Shown here: positions 43,039 to 52,442 of the stretch, one piece after another
Numbering within the stretch: the first letter of the stretch is position 1
Layout of the letters: each line of letters starts with the position of its first letter
Assembly (NCBI GenBank): GCA_019745195.1
Contig: JAIETL010000102.1
Coordinates: forward strand, 1-59,701
Source of the DNA: Beijerinckiaceae bacterium
GTDB lineage: Bacteria > Pseudomonadota > Alphaproteobacteria > Rhizobiales > Beijerinckiaceae
Reading direction: 5' to 3'
Length of the DNA stretch: 59,701 bases
The notes under the pieces: model-generated
What the model was told of the DNA's origin: nothing
The model's input: the letters and a program-made list of their open reading frames with translations, nothing else
Database searches by the model: none
Position numbers and translations under genes: made by a program

Positions 43039-44473
43039 ATCCGCGTTAGCCTTCGAGGACATGCTGCGATCGGAGCGCCGGGCCGTACTAGTGCGGCTTG
43101 AAAAGGGGGCTGATCGTTGGACGCTTGCCCGCCGTGAATTTACAATTGCAGCCGTTGACCGCTACTTCTCGACAGAGGCGTCAGACGCGTGCGAGGAATG
43201 CCAAGGACAGCTCTATGACCTCCTTGGCCTGGTCCAGGATGGGCTGGAAGCGGCTCGTCCTGTCATTGGCCCGCTCAAGATCGCCATTGGAGATCTCGGT
43301 CACCTTATCCGGGCGCTGGGTCGACGGCAGCCACATGGCGATCGCACGATAAGTGGGGCAACACTATCGCTGATCGGTGGCGTCATGCCGCGTTCATTGC
43401 GGGCACCTTTGCCGGGACACGATGACGATGCGATGGGCGTCCAATTCAGCGCCATGAATGGGGGAGCGGGTCTGGCCCGGTTTCGCACCTCTTGCGCGTG
43501 CGAGCATCAGCGAGAGCCATTCATTCTGCCTCAGGCGACCGGCCTGCTATCAGCCGTTGCGCACGCCTACAGTGCGGTCGATCAACCTTTGGCAATCGAA
43601 CGGTTGGAGATGAGATGGCCCGCCTGCTTGGCAGCTTTGGGTTTTCACGATCGCTGCGAGATCGAACAGGACATCACGATGAAGCCTATACTAGCGCTGT
43701 CTCGGGTGCAGCGCAAAGAGATGCAAAGATTGGCCGCTAATGCACTGGCGGGTCTTAAACATCGGTTCGGCATTCGTCATCGGCATGATCCGCTGCGGAT
43801 CAATGCCGGGCAGTTTGCGTTCGTGGCGCCATCGGCAAGGCTTGCCGGTGGGCTATGCGATTTGATTGCTCCCTTTCCGGCCTGCGCCGACAAGGCAGCC
43901 TACCGGAAACTTGTCGAGCGAGAATCGGTAGAAGGTCTGCGGGAAGGATTGTACGGAGAATGCGTCCGCCACCTTCGTCGAAGCGTTTTTCCGGGAAGGT
44001 CCAACGAGGAGGCTGACGAGGCGCTGCGATTTGCGGGTCTGATGACTCTGGATCCGATTGAGCATGACGAAACAAGGCGATTTCTCGAGCGCACCATCGC
44101 TACGCACCGACAGATTGCCCTGCTTGCCAAAGCGCGCCGCCGGCTTGAATTGCTTCTGGCTCGCGTCGATGTCGCGCGGCAGGGTGAAGTCGTCTCATTG
44201 CCCGGGATGACGGGCACTGGCGTGACCTGGCGCGATTTCCATGATCTTGGGCGATGGTGCGATGATCTTCGGGCCCGCCTCGCGACAGGAAGCGTTGATC
44301 CTGGCAGGCCGGCGAAGCTACGCGTACAGCTTCCGCGTGCTACCCGATCGCGGTTTCCTTCCACCGTGTCTGCTACAACCCAAGTTGACCTCCTGTTAGC
44401 GCGGCTCGTTCGCGCCCTCCAGGGCGCCAGAGATCAAAAGTTGACCGGCCGAGCAGCGCGCCGCGCAGATTGA
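43013..44473 (+). CDS. Hypothetical protein of the mobilisation module
   Basis: 486 residues, or slightly fewer if a later start is used. It is mostly helical with a conserved-looking Cys pair (CEECQGQLYDLLGL), a central domain (ALSRVQRKEMQRLAANALAG, LKHRFGIRHRHDPLRINAGQ) and a C-terminal basic region. No known domain is recognised. It overlaps the previous gene, so they are co-translated. No signal peptide. Possibly a transfer accessory protein. Confidence 0.55.
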   Translation: MRAVTQVNKSALAFEDMLRSERRAVLVRLEKGADRWTLARREFTIAAVDRYFSTEASDACEECQGQLYDLLGLVQDGLEAARPVIGPLKIAIGDLGHLIRALGRRQPHGDRTISGATLSLIGGVMPRSLRAPLPGHDDDAMGVQFSAMNGGAGLARFRTSCACEHQREPFILPQATGLLSAVAHAYSAVDQPLAIERLEMRWPACLAALGFHDRCEIEQDITMKPILALSRVQRKEMQRLAANALAGLKHRFGIRHRHDPLRINAGQFAFVAPSARLAGGLCDLIAPFPACADKAAYRKLVERESVEGLREGLYGECVRHLRRSVFPGRSNEEADEALRFAGLMTLDPIEHDETRRFLERTIATHRQIALLAKARRRLELLLARVDVARQGEVVSLPGMTGTGVTWRDFHDLGRWCDDLRARLATGSVDPGRPAKLRVQLPRATRSRFPSTVSATTQVDLLLARLVRALQGARDQKLTGRAARRAD

Positions 44474-44872
44474 TTGAGCGACTAGCGGATATTGGCGGTG
44501 GGGTTGTGCGCGTGCAGAACCACGGAAAACATGGTCCTGTTCACCGACGTCAGAAGGTGGGCGGACCCAGATGAGCGGGTCGACCTTGCCAAGCGAGACG
44601 GCCGGTCGAGCGGACGCAGGACCGTCGAGCGTGTGAAGCGTCGCCACAGCGATAGGTACTCTCGCGCCCGCAGCTCACCATCTTGGTGAGCCTGGCGTTG
44701 CGTTTGAACCCATAATCCGCAGCCCGATGATCGCGGCCAACGACAGCCCAATTCGTCATAACCAATTCGAAATAGCCCGCAGTACCCGGCAACTCACGCC
44801 GATCTGGCTGTGGCATCTGGCCTCGCGGTGGATCGCGTACCAGTCCGGTCGCGACCTCCAAAGGAGATCGTG
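44474..44872. other. Stretch without a recognisable gene
   Basis: About 400 bases between two mobilisation-module genes. The only structure I see is a small hairpin, CTCACCA/TGGTGAG near 44675-44693. It may hold a promoter for the genes from 44873 on. Confidence 0.45.
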
Positions 44873-45331
44873 ATGTTGAAACCTGATCTGGATGCCGGGG
44901 CGTCGGCGAAAACACTGTCCAAGCCGCAGCGAGATGTGGAGCTTATGCGTCTAAGGGGTGAGGGTTGGACGTATGCAATGCTCGCACACCGGTTCGGCCT
45001 GAGCTCAAGCGGCGTCGCATGCGCCATTCGGCGATATGAAAGCAAACAGAGACGCGAAAACAACCTCGGGTTTGGGGCTCGTGCAACAAGCACGATCATG
45101 GGTCGGCGCAACGGCTTCTCGAAGTGTGCGGGTCAGCTCACGCTCGCTGAAGTGGCCGAAATGTCCTACAGCGATGCGCTCGACACGCCAAATTTGGGTC
45201 GGGTGACGCTCCGTGAGATCGCAACGGTGCTCTGGCGTCATGGGATCGAGATGCGCGGAATGCCGCGGAATCTGCGCGAAGAGATCGCGTGGTCGGAAGC
45301 TATTGTTTCCAACAACAACGGACAGGGGTGA
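44873..45331 (+). CDS. HTH protein
   Basis: 152 residues from the ATG at 44873, which has AAGGAGATCGTG before it. The segment LRGEGWTYAMLAHRFGLSSSGVACAIRRYE is a helix-turn-helix, and a second similar segment follows (LREIATVLWRHGIEMRGMPR). It should bind DNA. It ends just before the next gene's ATG. Likely regulator or accessory protein of the transfer genes. Confidence 0.65.
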   Translation: MLKPDLDAGASAKTLSKPQRDVELMRLRGEGWTYAMLAHRFGLSSSGVACAIRRYESKQRRENNLGFGARATSTIMGRRNGFSKCAGQLTLAEVAEMSYSDALDTPNLGRVTLREIATVLWRHGIEMRGMPRNLREEIAWSEAIVSNNNGQG

Positions 45332-45332
45332 C

Positions 45333-46532
45333 ATGAGCAACCCCGACCGAGACAGCTCGGCGGATGCCCGGCAGCCAACGCTGCTGGGCATGTTGAGCGT
45401 ACCGGTCATCGTCTATGACCCACAAGTGGCTGGAAAACAGATCCATAACGAGTGCCGCACGATTGCAGCGGCCCTTGGTAGAGGTGCCATCGCAGCATTC
45501 GCAGTTCAAACGGATGATCTGGCGGCACTATTCGTCACGCTCCCGCAGGATCAGATCACGGCGCTAAAGGGCGGTCGACCTGTGGTGATCTGGCCAATTA
45601 AGCGGGAGGATGTCAACGACCGCGCTGCCCATCGCCCGTCGGACACGGCGAGACTTGCCGAAGCCAAGGTTGGGCAGGCTGCGGAAACATTCCGCCTGTT
45701 GGAAGTCTACACCGCAGCGGAACTGGCCGAGCAGCGGGGCCGCGTCAAATCACGGGCGGAGGCCGAGCAGCTCGCTATGGTGGCCCTGGGCAAGGCGGCC
45801 GCACAGACGAAAGCCGAGCGCGATCCGTTAGTTGCCTATCGGATCATTGAAGGTTTGGTCGATCGAGGTCGGCGAATTGCCGCCCGGTACTTTGGCACAG
45901 TCAAACCGAAGGATCGCCTGCGGCGCGATGCGTTGCTGGCCACTGAATCGATTTCAGCTATCGAGATTGCGACCGATCCTGACGGCCTCAAGCGCTCAAC
46001 CCTCGTCGAGTCGATCAAAATGGGCGTGCGCGAACGCGTCGCCGATCTCGCTGCCCATGTGCGGCGCGCCGCGACGTACGATCGCGCCATGGCGGCCTGG
46101 TCGGCATCCGCGCGCGAGGGTGCCGCGATCGCTCCAGCGGACGCCCGTGACCTCTGCAATGCTCACATTGGCCGCATGAGCGCACATGACTTGATGCGGC
46201 TTGCAATTGCGACTGGGACCAATCCGGCCGACACGCATCGCAACCTCTCGACTATGCGTGAGCTTTTTGAGCTCGGGAGAAAGCTTGGTCGCCTTCATCG
46301 CGGCACGGCGATTTTGATGACTGCTCCAGAGGCGGCCGCTCTCCAGTCGGCTATTGCAACGGTGCGTGCGGGCCGCCTCGTCACCCAAGCCGATGGATGC
46401 GCGTACTACCTCGCTGATGCAGCTGGCACCATTGCTCCGGGATCGTTTTGGGATGCCACGCTAGCGTCGATCTGCGAAGCCGGTGTTCCCTTAGAACTCC
46501 GACCGGAAAACATGCCCGCCGAAAAAATCTGA
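45333..46532 (+). CDS. Hypothetical protein of the mobilisation module
   Basis: 399 residues from the ATG at 45333, one base after the HTH gene's stop codon. Domains are unclear. The first 100 residues contain beta segments (PVIVYDPQVAGK, RGAIAAFAVQTDDLAALFVT). A long Ala/Arg-rich helical region follows (AELAEQRGRVKSRAEAEQLAMVALGKAAAQ), and the end is globular (LHRGTAILMTAPEAAALQSA). No catalytic motif is recognised. The gene lies directly before the TraL-like ATPase and ends inside a 21-bp repeat that recurs after the coupling-protein gene. Confidence 0.55.
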   Translation: MSNPDRDSSADARQPTLLGMLSVPVIVYDPQVAGKQIHNECRTIAAALGRGAIAAFAVQTDDLAALFVTLPQDQITALKGGRPVVIWPIKREDVNDRAAHRPSDTARLAEAKVGQAAETFRLLEVYTAAELAEQRGRVKSRAEAEQLAMVALGKAAAQTKAERDPLVAYRIIEGLVDRGRRIAARYFGTVKPKDRLRRDALLATESISAIEIATDPDGLKRSTLVESIKMGVRERVADLAAHVRRAATYDRAMAAWSASAREGAAIAPADARDLCNAHIGRMSAHDLMRLAIATGTNPADTHRNLSTMRELFELGRKLGRLHRGTAILMTAPEAAALQSAIATVRAGRLVTQADGCAYYLADAAGTIAPGSFWDATLASICEAGVPLELRPENMPAEKI

Positions 46533-46545
46533 GTTAATCCCAAAG
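46525..46545 (+). repeat. 21-bp repeat, first copy, at a gene's stop codon
   Basis: The 21 bases at 46525-46545 (core ATCTGAGTTAATCCCAAAG) are identical to 49637-49657. Here they span the TGA stop of the gene at 45333-46532. Confidence 0.85.
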
Positions 46546-46621
46546 CCAGTCTGACTGCGCTTCGACATCTTCCGAGCCACGCTCGTCGCAATTTCGCGCG
46601 AGCGTCAGTTCGGAGAGCAGC

Positions 46622-47464
46622 ATGTCGGATATCAAAGCTTCGCTTCTGGCCAAGACGCGTACGGCCGTCGTCTTCATCATCATCAACGACAAGGGTGGCC
46701 AAGGCAAAAGTTTCCACGCGCAGGCGATCGCGGAGCACGCCGCGCTGCATGACGCCCCGTTGGCGCTTGCGCAGATCGATGCGCAGCAGCGCATGGGCAA
46801 AGCGCTCGGGCGCGCTGTACTGACCATCACCTCCGACCCGAAAGCCGGTCGGCGGGACCCTTCGGCCGAGATCCGCGCCTACACGCCTCTTTATGGGATG
46901 GTCGAGCGGGCCGCGGCGCGGTCCGTCGACACCTTGATCGATACGGGAGCCAATCAGGCCGGTCGTCTCTTCTTTTGGGCCGGCCTCGTCGACCTCGCTG
47001 AGGATTTCAAGATCTGGAATGTCCGCGTTGTTTTGATGCCCGTTTACACAGCGGAAGCTGAGGGGATGCGCAAGGCGGCCGAGGCGGTCCGGACGGGACT
47101 CGAGGCATTGCCCGAGGCCAGCCTCGTCATGGTGCGAAATCATCGCGATGGCTCCATCGAGGATCTGCACCCTGCGTCTGAGGCGGCCGAGGTCTATAAA
47201 ACGCTGATCCTGCCGCTCGAAAAGCGTGCTGCTGTATTGCGCATGCCTGCGATCGCTGCAGGTGCCTGGCGGCCGTTTGAGGCCGCTGGTTGCCGCATCA
47301 TCAAGGCGGTGGAATTGCCGGTTCCTCGCGTCATGGCCTTGTCCGGCCTGCCCCGCCCCGAGGCGAAGATCATCCGTGGAGATGTGGCGGCCTTTGCGGC
47401 CGAGTTCTTCGCGGAGTTGGACAAGGTTGTCCCTTGGGTCGTGAAGGAGGCTCGCAATGGGTGA
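46622..47464 (+). CDS. TraL/ParA-like P-loop ATPase
   Basis: 280 residues. The deviant Walker A KGGQGKS at residues 24-30 (NDKGGQGKSF) identifies a MinD/ParA-type ATPase, as in TraL proteins of mobilisable plasmids. TLIDTGANQAGRLFFWAG is the switch-like region. No DNA-binding domain is fused. It probably assists transfer or partition of the element. It overlaps the next gene by eight bases. Confidence 0.75.
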   Translation: MSDIKASLLAKTRTAVVFIIINDKGGQGKSFHAQAIAEHAALHDAPLALAQIDAQQRMGKALGRAVLTITSDPKAGRRDPSAEIRAYTPLYGMVERAAARSVDTLIDTGANQAGRLFFWAGLVDLAEDFKIWNVRVVLMPVYTAEAEGMRKAAEAVRTGLEALPEASLVMVRNHRDGSIEDLHPASEAAEVYKTLILPLEKRAAVLRMPAIAAGAWRPFEAAGCRIIKAVELPVPRVMALSGLPRPEAKIIRGDVAAFAAEFFAELDKVVPWVVKEARNG

Positions 47465-47837
47465 GCGCCGCACCAATTTCGAAGCCGCTGCAAAGGCGGC
47501 CTCTCGTGCCCGCGACTTTGCCGAGCACGAGCTGGCCGCGACATTGGCACGCGACTTTCGCTCTGATCCGGCGACATTCGATCCCAAGCGGCTCATGGCT
47601 CTCGGCTCGGATGGACTTGGAGAACTCCTGGCGTGCCTTGACCTGGCCGAGCCCGAGCCGAAGGGGCGTGGCGACGAGCCGCCTAATCCGGAGAAGAGCG
47701 CAGTCATTCGCAAGGCTGACTGGTCGGCTATGCGCCGTCCCGAGCGGCCGATGTGGCTCGTCGGCGTCGCGTGGGGTTTGGCTGCGGGCACCGTTGTTCT
47801 CGCGATCGGGCTTCTTGCCCGTCTGATTTACTCTTGA
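47457..47837 (+). CDS. Small membrane-anchored mobilisation protein
   Basis: 126 residues. A charged helical N-terminus (FEAAAKAASRARDFAEHELA) is followed by one C-terminal membrane helix (MWLVGVAWGLAAGTVVLAIGLLARLI). It sits between the TraL-like ATPase and the coupling protein, overlapping the former. TraK-like accessory proteins of similar size occupy this place in related modules, but no sequence match can be claimed. Confidence 0.6.
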   Translation: MGERRTNFEAAAKAASRARDFAEHELAATLARDFRSDPATFDPKRLMALGSDGLGELLACLDLAEPEPKGRGDEPPNPEKSAVIRKADWSAMRRPERPMWLVGVAWGLAAGTVVLAIGLLARLIYS

Positions 47838-47853
47838 CCGTTTGGAGGTGGAT

Positions 47854-49638
47854 GTGTCGTCGATCCTGATGGATAGACCTTACGAAGAGGCGCGCTCGTC
47901 GATGCCCGCAATCGCGGGGGCGTCGGTGGCCGCAAGCTTGATCCTGCTGCTGGCTTTTTTCGTCCTGGCCGGTTTGTTTCCTGCGGTCGTGATGGCGCCC
48001 TATGGGCCGACGGCTCTCGACCCCGGCGCCTTCGGTAGCATCCTGCGTGCAGTCATCTTGGGTGAGCGGTGCGCCCCGGGGCTGGAGACTTGGATAGGCA
48101 TCGATTGTCGACTGTCGGTGCTGAACCAAGTGTCCTCCATCATTCGTCGCTCGCCGGCGGCAATGATAGGCCTGACAACCTGTGTGGCTGCGTCAGGAGC
48201 CGCATTCCTGATGGCATATCTCAACATATGGCAGGCCACACCCAAGCGGGAGAAAGTGCGGACGTTGAAAGGCTTTCGCCCCGTCTACGATGCGGATGGG
48301 CGAGAAGGCCTGCGGGCGGCTCTTAGCCGCATCGGCGGCGCGATGAAGCGTGGTCTCTGGATTGCGCCGCATGTGCAACTCACGCGCGCCGCCGAGGGAT
48401 ATAATCTAATGGCGCTGGGTACGCAGGGTTCCGGCAAGACCTCAACGCTGCGCGCCATGATCGAGCAGCTCATCGATCGAGGCGATCGTGTCATCGTGCA
48501 TGATGTCAAAGGCGACATGTATGCCGGTCTCCCGACAAGATGTGCCGTTCTTATCGCACCGCACGACCGTCGGTCCTGGGCGTATGATCTGGCTGCCGAT
48601 ATTCAAAACCGGGAGCACGCCCGGGAATTTGCGGTCCACGCGATTCAGCCAACGGGCAGCGACGCGATGTGGGGCCAGGGTGCGCAGGCGATCTGGACCG
48701 ACCTTGTCATGAGCCTGCGTGCAGATCGCGGGAGTGAGTGGTCCTGGCCAGATCTCTCTGGTGTCCTTCTCGCGCCGGGCGCAGTCATCAAAGAACGGCT
48801 CGACGCCCATAAAAGCCTGATGTCTGCACGGTTGGTGTTCGGAAGCGGCGACCCCGAAGAGAACAAGACCACGATGTCGCTTCTAATCACGCTTTGGATT
48901 GCGGCCATCACCGTGGTCGAACCACTGGCGTTGGCCTGGGCCGATGTTCCGCGGCGTCGGCGCTTCAGCCTTAGGGCTTGGCTGGCTGCCGACAGCCCTC
49001 TGCCGCGTGTCGTCGTCCTGCAGAAATCGACCGAATATCCAGCGCTGACGGGAAGTGCCGCCGCATTTCTGGTCGATCGCCTAATAGGGCTCGCCCTACG
49101 TCCCGGGGGACGGCGCAATCCGGATCGGCGGCTGGCACTGTGCATAGACGAATTGCCCGAGTGGAACAGGCTGCGGAGGCTGCCGAACTTGCTCAATGTC
49201 GGCAGGGAATTTGGTATCGTGACCATCGCTGGTGTTCAGGACATAGCGAGCCTCATCGAGGTCTATGGCGAAGAAAGTACCAAAGTCCTTCTCGCACGCT
49301 TTCGGATCAAGATCGTCCACCAGCTCGAGGCAGGCGACACAGCTGAGCGGATATGCGGATTGCTCGGCCGGCGCCGAATCGAGCTGGCTGGTCCTGTGCG
49401 GCGCGACCCGACCACCGGCCGCCTCACACGCGACGATGAACGCGAGACGGTCGAGGTCCTTCCGGTAGAAAAACTATCGTCCGAGCTTGGCCCGCATCGC
49501 AAGGGGTTGGATCACCTGATCCGGGTCATGGTGATGGGCCTGAACAATCCCGCCATTCTCGACATCCCCCTCACTGTCTGGCGCGAGCGCCGAGCCGGCC
49601 ATGTGCCGGCGACCTGGCTCGAGCCGCCCACGCAGTAA
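47854..49638 (+). CDS. TraD/VirD4-like type IV coupling protein
   Basis: 594 residues from the GTG at 47854, chosen because GGAGG lies five bases before it (the TTG at 47842 is less likely). Two membrane helices lie near the N-terminus (VAASLILLLAFFVLAGLFPA and IGLTTCVAASGAAFLMAYL). The ATPase has Walker A GTQGSGKT (189-196), VIVHDVKGDMY, a Walker-B-type LALCIDELPEWNRL and IVTIAGVQDIASL. This is the TraG/TraD/VirD4 family that feeds relaxosomes to a transfer channel. No mating-pair (VirB4, VirB8-11) genes are visible, so the element would borrow a helper channel. Confidence 0.9.
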   Translation: MSSILMDRPYEEARSSMPAIAGASVAASLILLLAFFVLAGLFPAVVMAPYGPTALDPGAFGSILRAVILGERCAPGLETWIGIDCRLSVLNQVSSIIRRSPAAMIGLTTCVAASGAAFLMAYLNIWQATPKREKVRTLKGFRPVYDADGREGLRAALSRIGGAMKRGLWIAPHVQLTRAAEGYNLMALGTQGSGKTSTLRAMIEQLIDRGDRVIVHDVKGDMYAGLPTRCAVLIAPHDRRSWAYDLAADIQNREHAREFAVHAIQPTGSDAMWGQGAQAIWTDLVMSLRADRGSEWSWPDLSGVLLAPGAVIKERLDAHKSLMSARLVFGSGDPEENKTTMSLLITLWIAAITVVEPLALAWADVPRRRRFSLRAWLAADSPLPRVVVLQKSTEYPALTGSAAAFLVDRLIGLALRPGGRRNPDRRLALCIDELPEWNRLRRLPNLLNVGREFGIVTIAGVQDIASLIEVYGEESTKVLLARFRIKIVHQLEAGDTAERICGLLGRRRIELAGPVRRDPTTGRLTRDDERETVEVLPVEKLSSELGPHRKGLDHLIRVMVMGLNNPAILDIPLTVWRERRAGHVPATWLEPPTQ

Positions 49639-49657
49639 ATCTGAGTTAATCCCAAAG
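49637..49657 (+). repeat. 21-bp repeat, second copy, after the coupling-protein gene
   Basis: Identical to 46525-46545 over 21 bases. It overlaps the TAA stop of the coupling-protein gene and lies 53 bases before the relaxase start. Confidence 0.85.
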
Positions 49658-49709
49658 GCGTCGATCCCGTCGCAGGATAGATGGGGGTCTCCGATAAGGA
49701 GGCCCCATT

Positions 49710-52337
49710 TTGGTTGCAACATGGAATCCGGCGGCCGCGAGCGCGTACTACGTGAGTGGAAGCGAATACTATCTTGGCGGCGTTGAGCCCCAGGGGCAAT
49801 GGTACGCACCAGCGGGCGATCATTGTCTGGCTGACGGAGCACTGGTCGAGCGCAAACACTTTGAGCGACTCTACGCAGCGTTGGACGAGACGGGAACGAG
49901 CCTCATCTCGAACGCTGGCGTCCAGAAATCTCGCCGAACGCCGGCGTTTGACATCACGATGAGCGCTCCACGGTCGGTCTCTTTAATCTGGGCATTCGCC
50001 GATGAGCAGCTGAAATCCGCCATCGAGGCCGCGCAAGTCAGAGCTACCCGATCTGCCCTCGACTGCCTTACTCATGAGGCAGTGTTTGCGCGGCGCGGCC
50101 GTGGCGGACATAGCGTTGAACCTGTCGCTCTTTCGGCCGCCATCTTCCAGCATGGTGAAAGCCGGCCAGCTGAACACGAAGATGGCCATTTATTCTGCGA
50201 TCCTAACTTACATAGTCATTGCGTGTGTCTGAACTTGGCGACTCGCGCAGATGGTACGGTCGGTGCTTTGCACTCGAAGATACTTCGAGATGCAAAATTA
50301 TTAGCCGGCGCGGCATATCATGCCGCTCTTGCTGAAGGTCTTCAGCGTCTCGGTTTTAGCCTGGACCGTGTCGGCTATAATGGCTTGTTTGAGATCGCGG
50401 GCGTCCCCGATACGGCGATCCGCTATTTCAGCGCCCGAAGCCGCGAGATTGAGGAGGAGCTCGCCGAGCACGGGACCACGAGCCGAGCCGCGGCAGCGCT
50501 TGCGGCGGCGATCGCCCGGAGCACGCGAAAGGCAAAATCAGCGTCGGCATCCCCGCGTGAACTGATCTGGCGGGAGGCTGCCGCATCGCAGGGCCTCGCA
50601 GCAAACGCGCTTCTCTTGGCATGCCGCAATGTCGACCGCACCATAGATTTTCGGGCCGGAGAGCACCTCTTTCGAGAGCGACTTGCGGCTCTTCCTACCT
50701 TATTGACCAAAACGACGAGCGTGCTCGAGCGGCGGGATCTCCTGCGCGCGGTCACGGCTCAGCTCGTCGGCACGGGCCTGCCCGCTCAACGGGCAAACGC
50801 TGCTCTCGACGATCTTCTCGCCAAAAGCGCCTTTGTTGAGATTGGACGAGATCCGTTGGGGCTGCCGCGTTATTCGACGCCGGAGATCATAGCGATGGAG
50901 CGTAACGTCGTTCGCTTGGCAGGCGCGCGCTCGACAGCACGCTGGGGGTCGGTTGACCTTGACGCCATGCTCGAACGTTGTGCGAAAGTTGGACTCCGCG
51001 CTGAGCAAATCGAAGCCGCTAAGGCCGCTGTCGCGCCGCAGGCACTGTCGATCATCGAGGGTGCGCCGGGCAGTGGAAAGACCACGACGCTTGCTCCGAT
51101 CGTGGCTGCTTATCAGGAGGCGGGCTACAATGTCCTCGGATCTGCCGCGGCCTGGCGTATCGCTCGCATGCTGGCCGAAGACTTAGAGATCGAGGCTCGA
51201 GCAACAGCGAGCTGGCTTGCAAAAGTAAAGGCTAATCCGAGGTTTTTTGACGAGCGCACGGTGCTGATCGTTGATGAAGCGGGGCTTTTGTCATCACGCG
51301 ATATGCATGCGCTGCTCGCTCAAGCCGCTCGCAGTGGCGCGAAACTCATTCTGTGCGGCGACCGCGACCAGCTGCAAGCGATTGGAGCGGGCCCCGGTTT
51401 TGCTTTGGCCCAAAGCGCAGTCAGCGCCGCTCGGGTCGATACCATTGTCCGGCAGAAGGATGCGTGGGCTCGGGACGCCATACGCGCGTTCGGTGCCGGC
51501 CGAGCCGGCGAGGCGCTCGACGCATTCGCCGAGCGCGGCCATCTTGTCGAAGCGGCTGGACCGCGCGTCGCCATCAGCAAGGTCGTTGAGGCGTGGGCGC
51601 ATGCACGCGAAGCCAGTGGAGATTCCGGCGTTGTTGTGCTGGCCAAGACCAACGCCGCTGTCAGTGCAATCTCGCAAGGGATACGCGAGCGGCTGCGCAT
51701 AGAGGGTAGCCTCCACGGACCGGAGATCACGATCTCGGCCGTCACGCCATCTGGCCATCCTCAGTCGCTATTGCTCGCGGTGGGCGACCGTATCCGTTTT
51801 CTGATACGTCATGACAGAATCGGCGTGATCAATGGCACGACGGGGGTGGTGACACGCATAGATCCTAGTAAAGTTGGCGATCGTACAGATGAGGCATTGA
51901 TCGAGGCGCAGATCGACGGTCGCTCAGTGAAATTCACACTGCGCGAAATTGCCGACAAAGCCGGGCGCGCAAAAATAGGGTTGGCTTATGCGAGCTCCGT
52001 CTATGGGAGTCAGGGGTTAACTTTTGACCAGGCGGTCGTGCTTCTTGATCCGTCTTTCGACCGTCATGATATCTATGTTGCCGCGAGTCGAGCGAGGGAA
52101 CGGACGACACTCGTCGTCGATGCCAGCGCGATCGACCGTCGAATCCAATTGGCGCGGCCTGACGAGGCCGCGCAGTTTACGCCGGTGGACGAGACGGAGC
52201 GGCGCAAATGGCTCGCCGATAAGCTGTCGCGCGCATCTGCGAAGTTGTCCACGATTGCAGTGATGGCATCAGCTCGCGAATCTGAGGAGCGGACCGTAGG
52301 GACGCGCGTATCGCGGCGGTTCGCGCATGAGCGCTAA
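49710..52337 (+). CDS. TrwC/TraI (MobF) relaxase-helicase
   Basis: 875 residues with a TTG start at 49710; AAGGAGG seven bases upstream decides it. The relaxase half has the N-terminal Tyr pairs (ASAYYVSGSEYYLGG, Tyr13/14 and 20/21), MSAPRSVSLIW, and the metal-binding His triad (His148 in FQHGE, His168 and His170 in NLHSH). The helicase half has Walker A GAPGSGKT (451-458) and VLIVDEAGLLSSRDM, a RecD-like SF1 helicase. It nicks oriT and unwinds the strand for transfer. A candidate nic site lies 64 bases past its stop. Length is near the usual for this family. Confidence 0.93.
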   Translation: MVATWNPAAASAYYVSGSEYYLGGVEPQGQWYAPAGDHCLADGALVERKHFERLYAALDETGTSLISNAGVQKSRRTPAFDITMSAPRSVSLIWAFADEQLKSAIEAAQVRATRSALDCLTHEAVFARRGRGGHSVEPVALSAAIFQHGESRPAEHEDGHLFCDPNLHSHCVCLNLATRADGTVGALHSKILRDAKLLAGAAYHAALAEGLQRLGFSLDRVGYNGLFEIAGVPDTAIRYFSARSREIEEELAEHGTTSRAAAALAAAIARSTRKAKSASASPRELIWREAAASQGLAANALLLACRNVDRTIDFRAGEHLFRERLAALPTLLTKTTSVLERRDLLRAVTAQLVGTGLPAQRANAALDDLLAKSAFVEIGRDPLGLPRYSTPEIIAMERNVVRLAGARSTARWGSVDLDAMLERCAKVGLRAEQIEAAKAAVAPQALSIIEGAPGSGKTTTLAPIVAAYQEAGYNVLGSAAAWRIARMLAEDLEIEARATASWLAKVKANPRFFDERTVLIVDEAGLLSSRDMHALLAQAARSGAKLILCGDRDQLQAIGAGPGFALAQSAVSAARVDTIVRQKDAWARDAIRAFGAGRAGEALDAFAERGHLVEAAGPRVAISKVVEAWAHAREASGDSGVVVLAKTNAAVSAISQGIRERLRIEGSLHGPEITISAVTPSGHPQSLLLAVGDRIRFLIRHDRIGVINGTTGVVTRIDPSKVGDRTDEALIEAQIDGRSVKFTLREIADKAGRAKIGLAYASSVYGSQGLTFDQAVVLLDPSFDRHDIYVAASRARERTTLVVDASAIDRRIQLARPDEAAQFTPVDETERRKWLADKLSRASAKLSTIAVMASARESEERTVGTRVSRRFAHER

Positions 52338-52400
52338 TTGGCACTGCGAACAGGGCAATGCGTATAAGCGCCAAAGGGCTCCTAAAACTTGCAGACCTGA

Positions 52401-52420
52401 TGTGTATTGGTCATAGCCCT
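52401..52420 (+). other. Candidate oriT nic region, R388-like
   Basis: TGTGTATTGGTCATAGCCCT at 52401-52420 aligns to the R388 nic region TGCGTATTGTCTATAGCCCA (from memory) at 15 of 20 positions, with the invariant GTATTG and ATAGCCC parts intact. It lies directly behind a TrwC-type relaxase gene, the place where an oriT is plausible. No convincing flanking hairpin is seen. Confidence 0.5.
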
Positions 52421-52442
52421 ACCGGGTTGAGCGACAGTCTTA

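Noticed and set aside
52359..52372. Alternative nic-like TGCGTATAAGCGCC
   Set aside because: It keeps only the first six bases of the R388 nic core and lacks ATAGCC, so it is weaker than 52401-52420.
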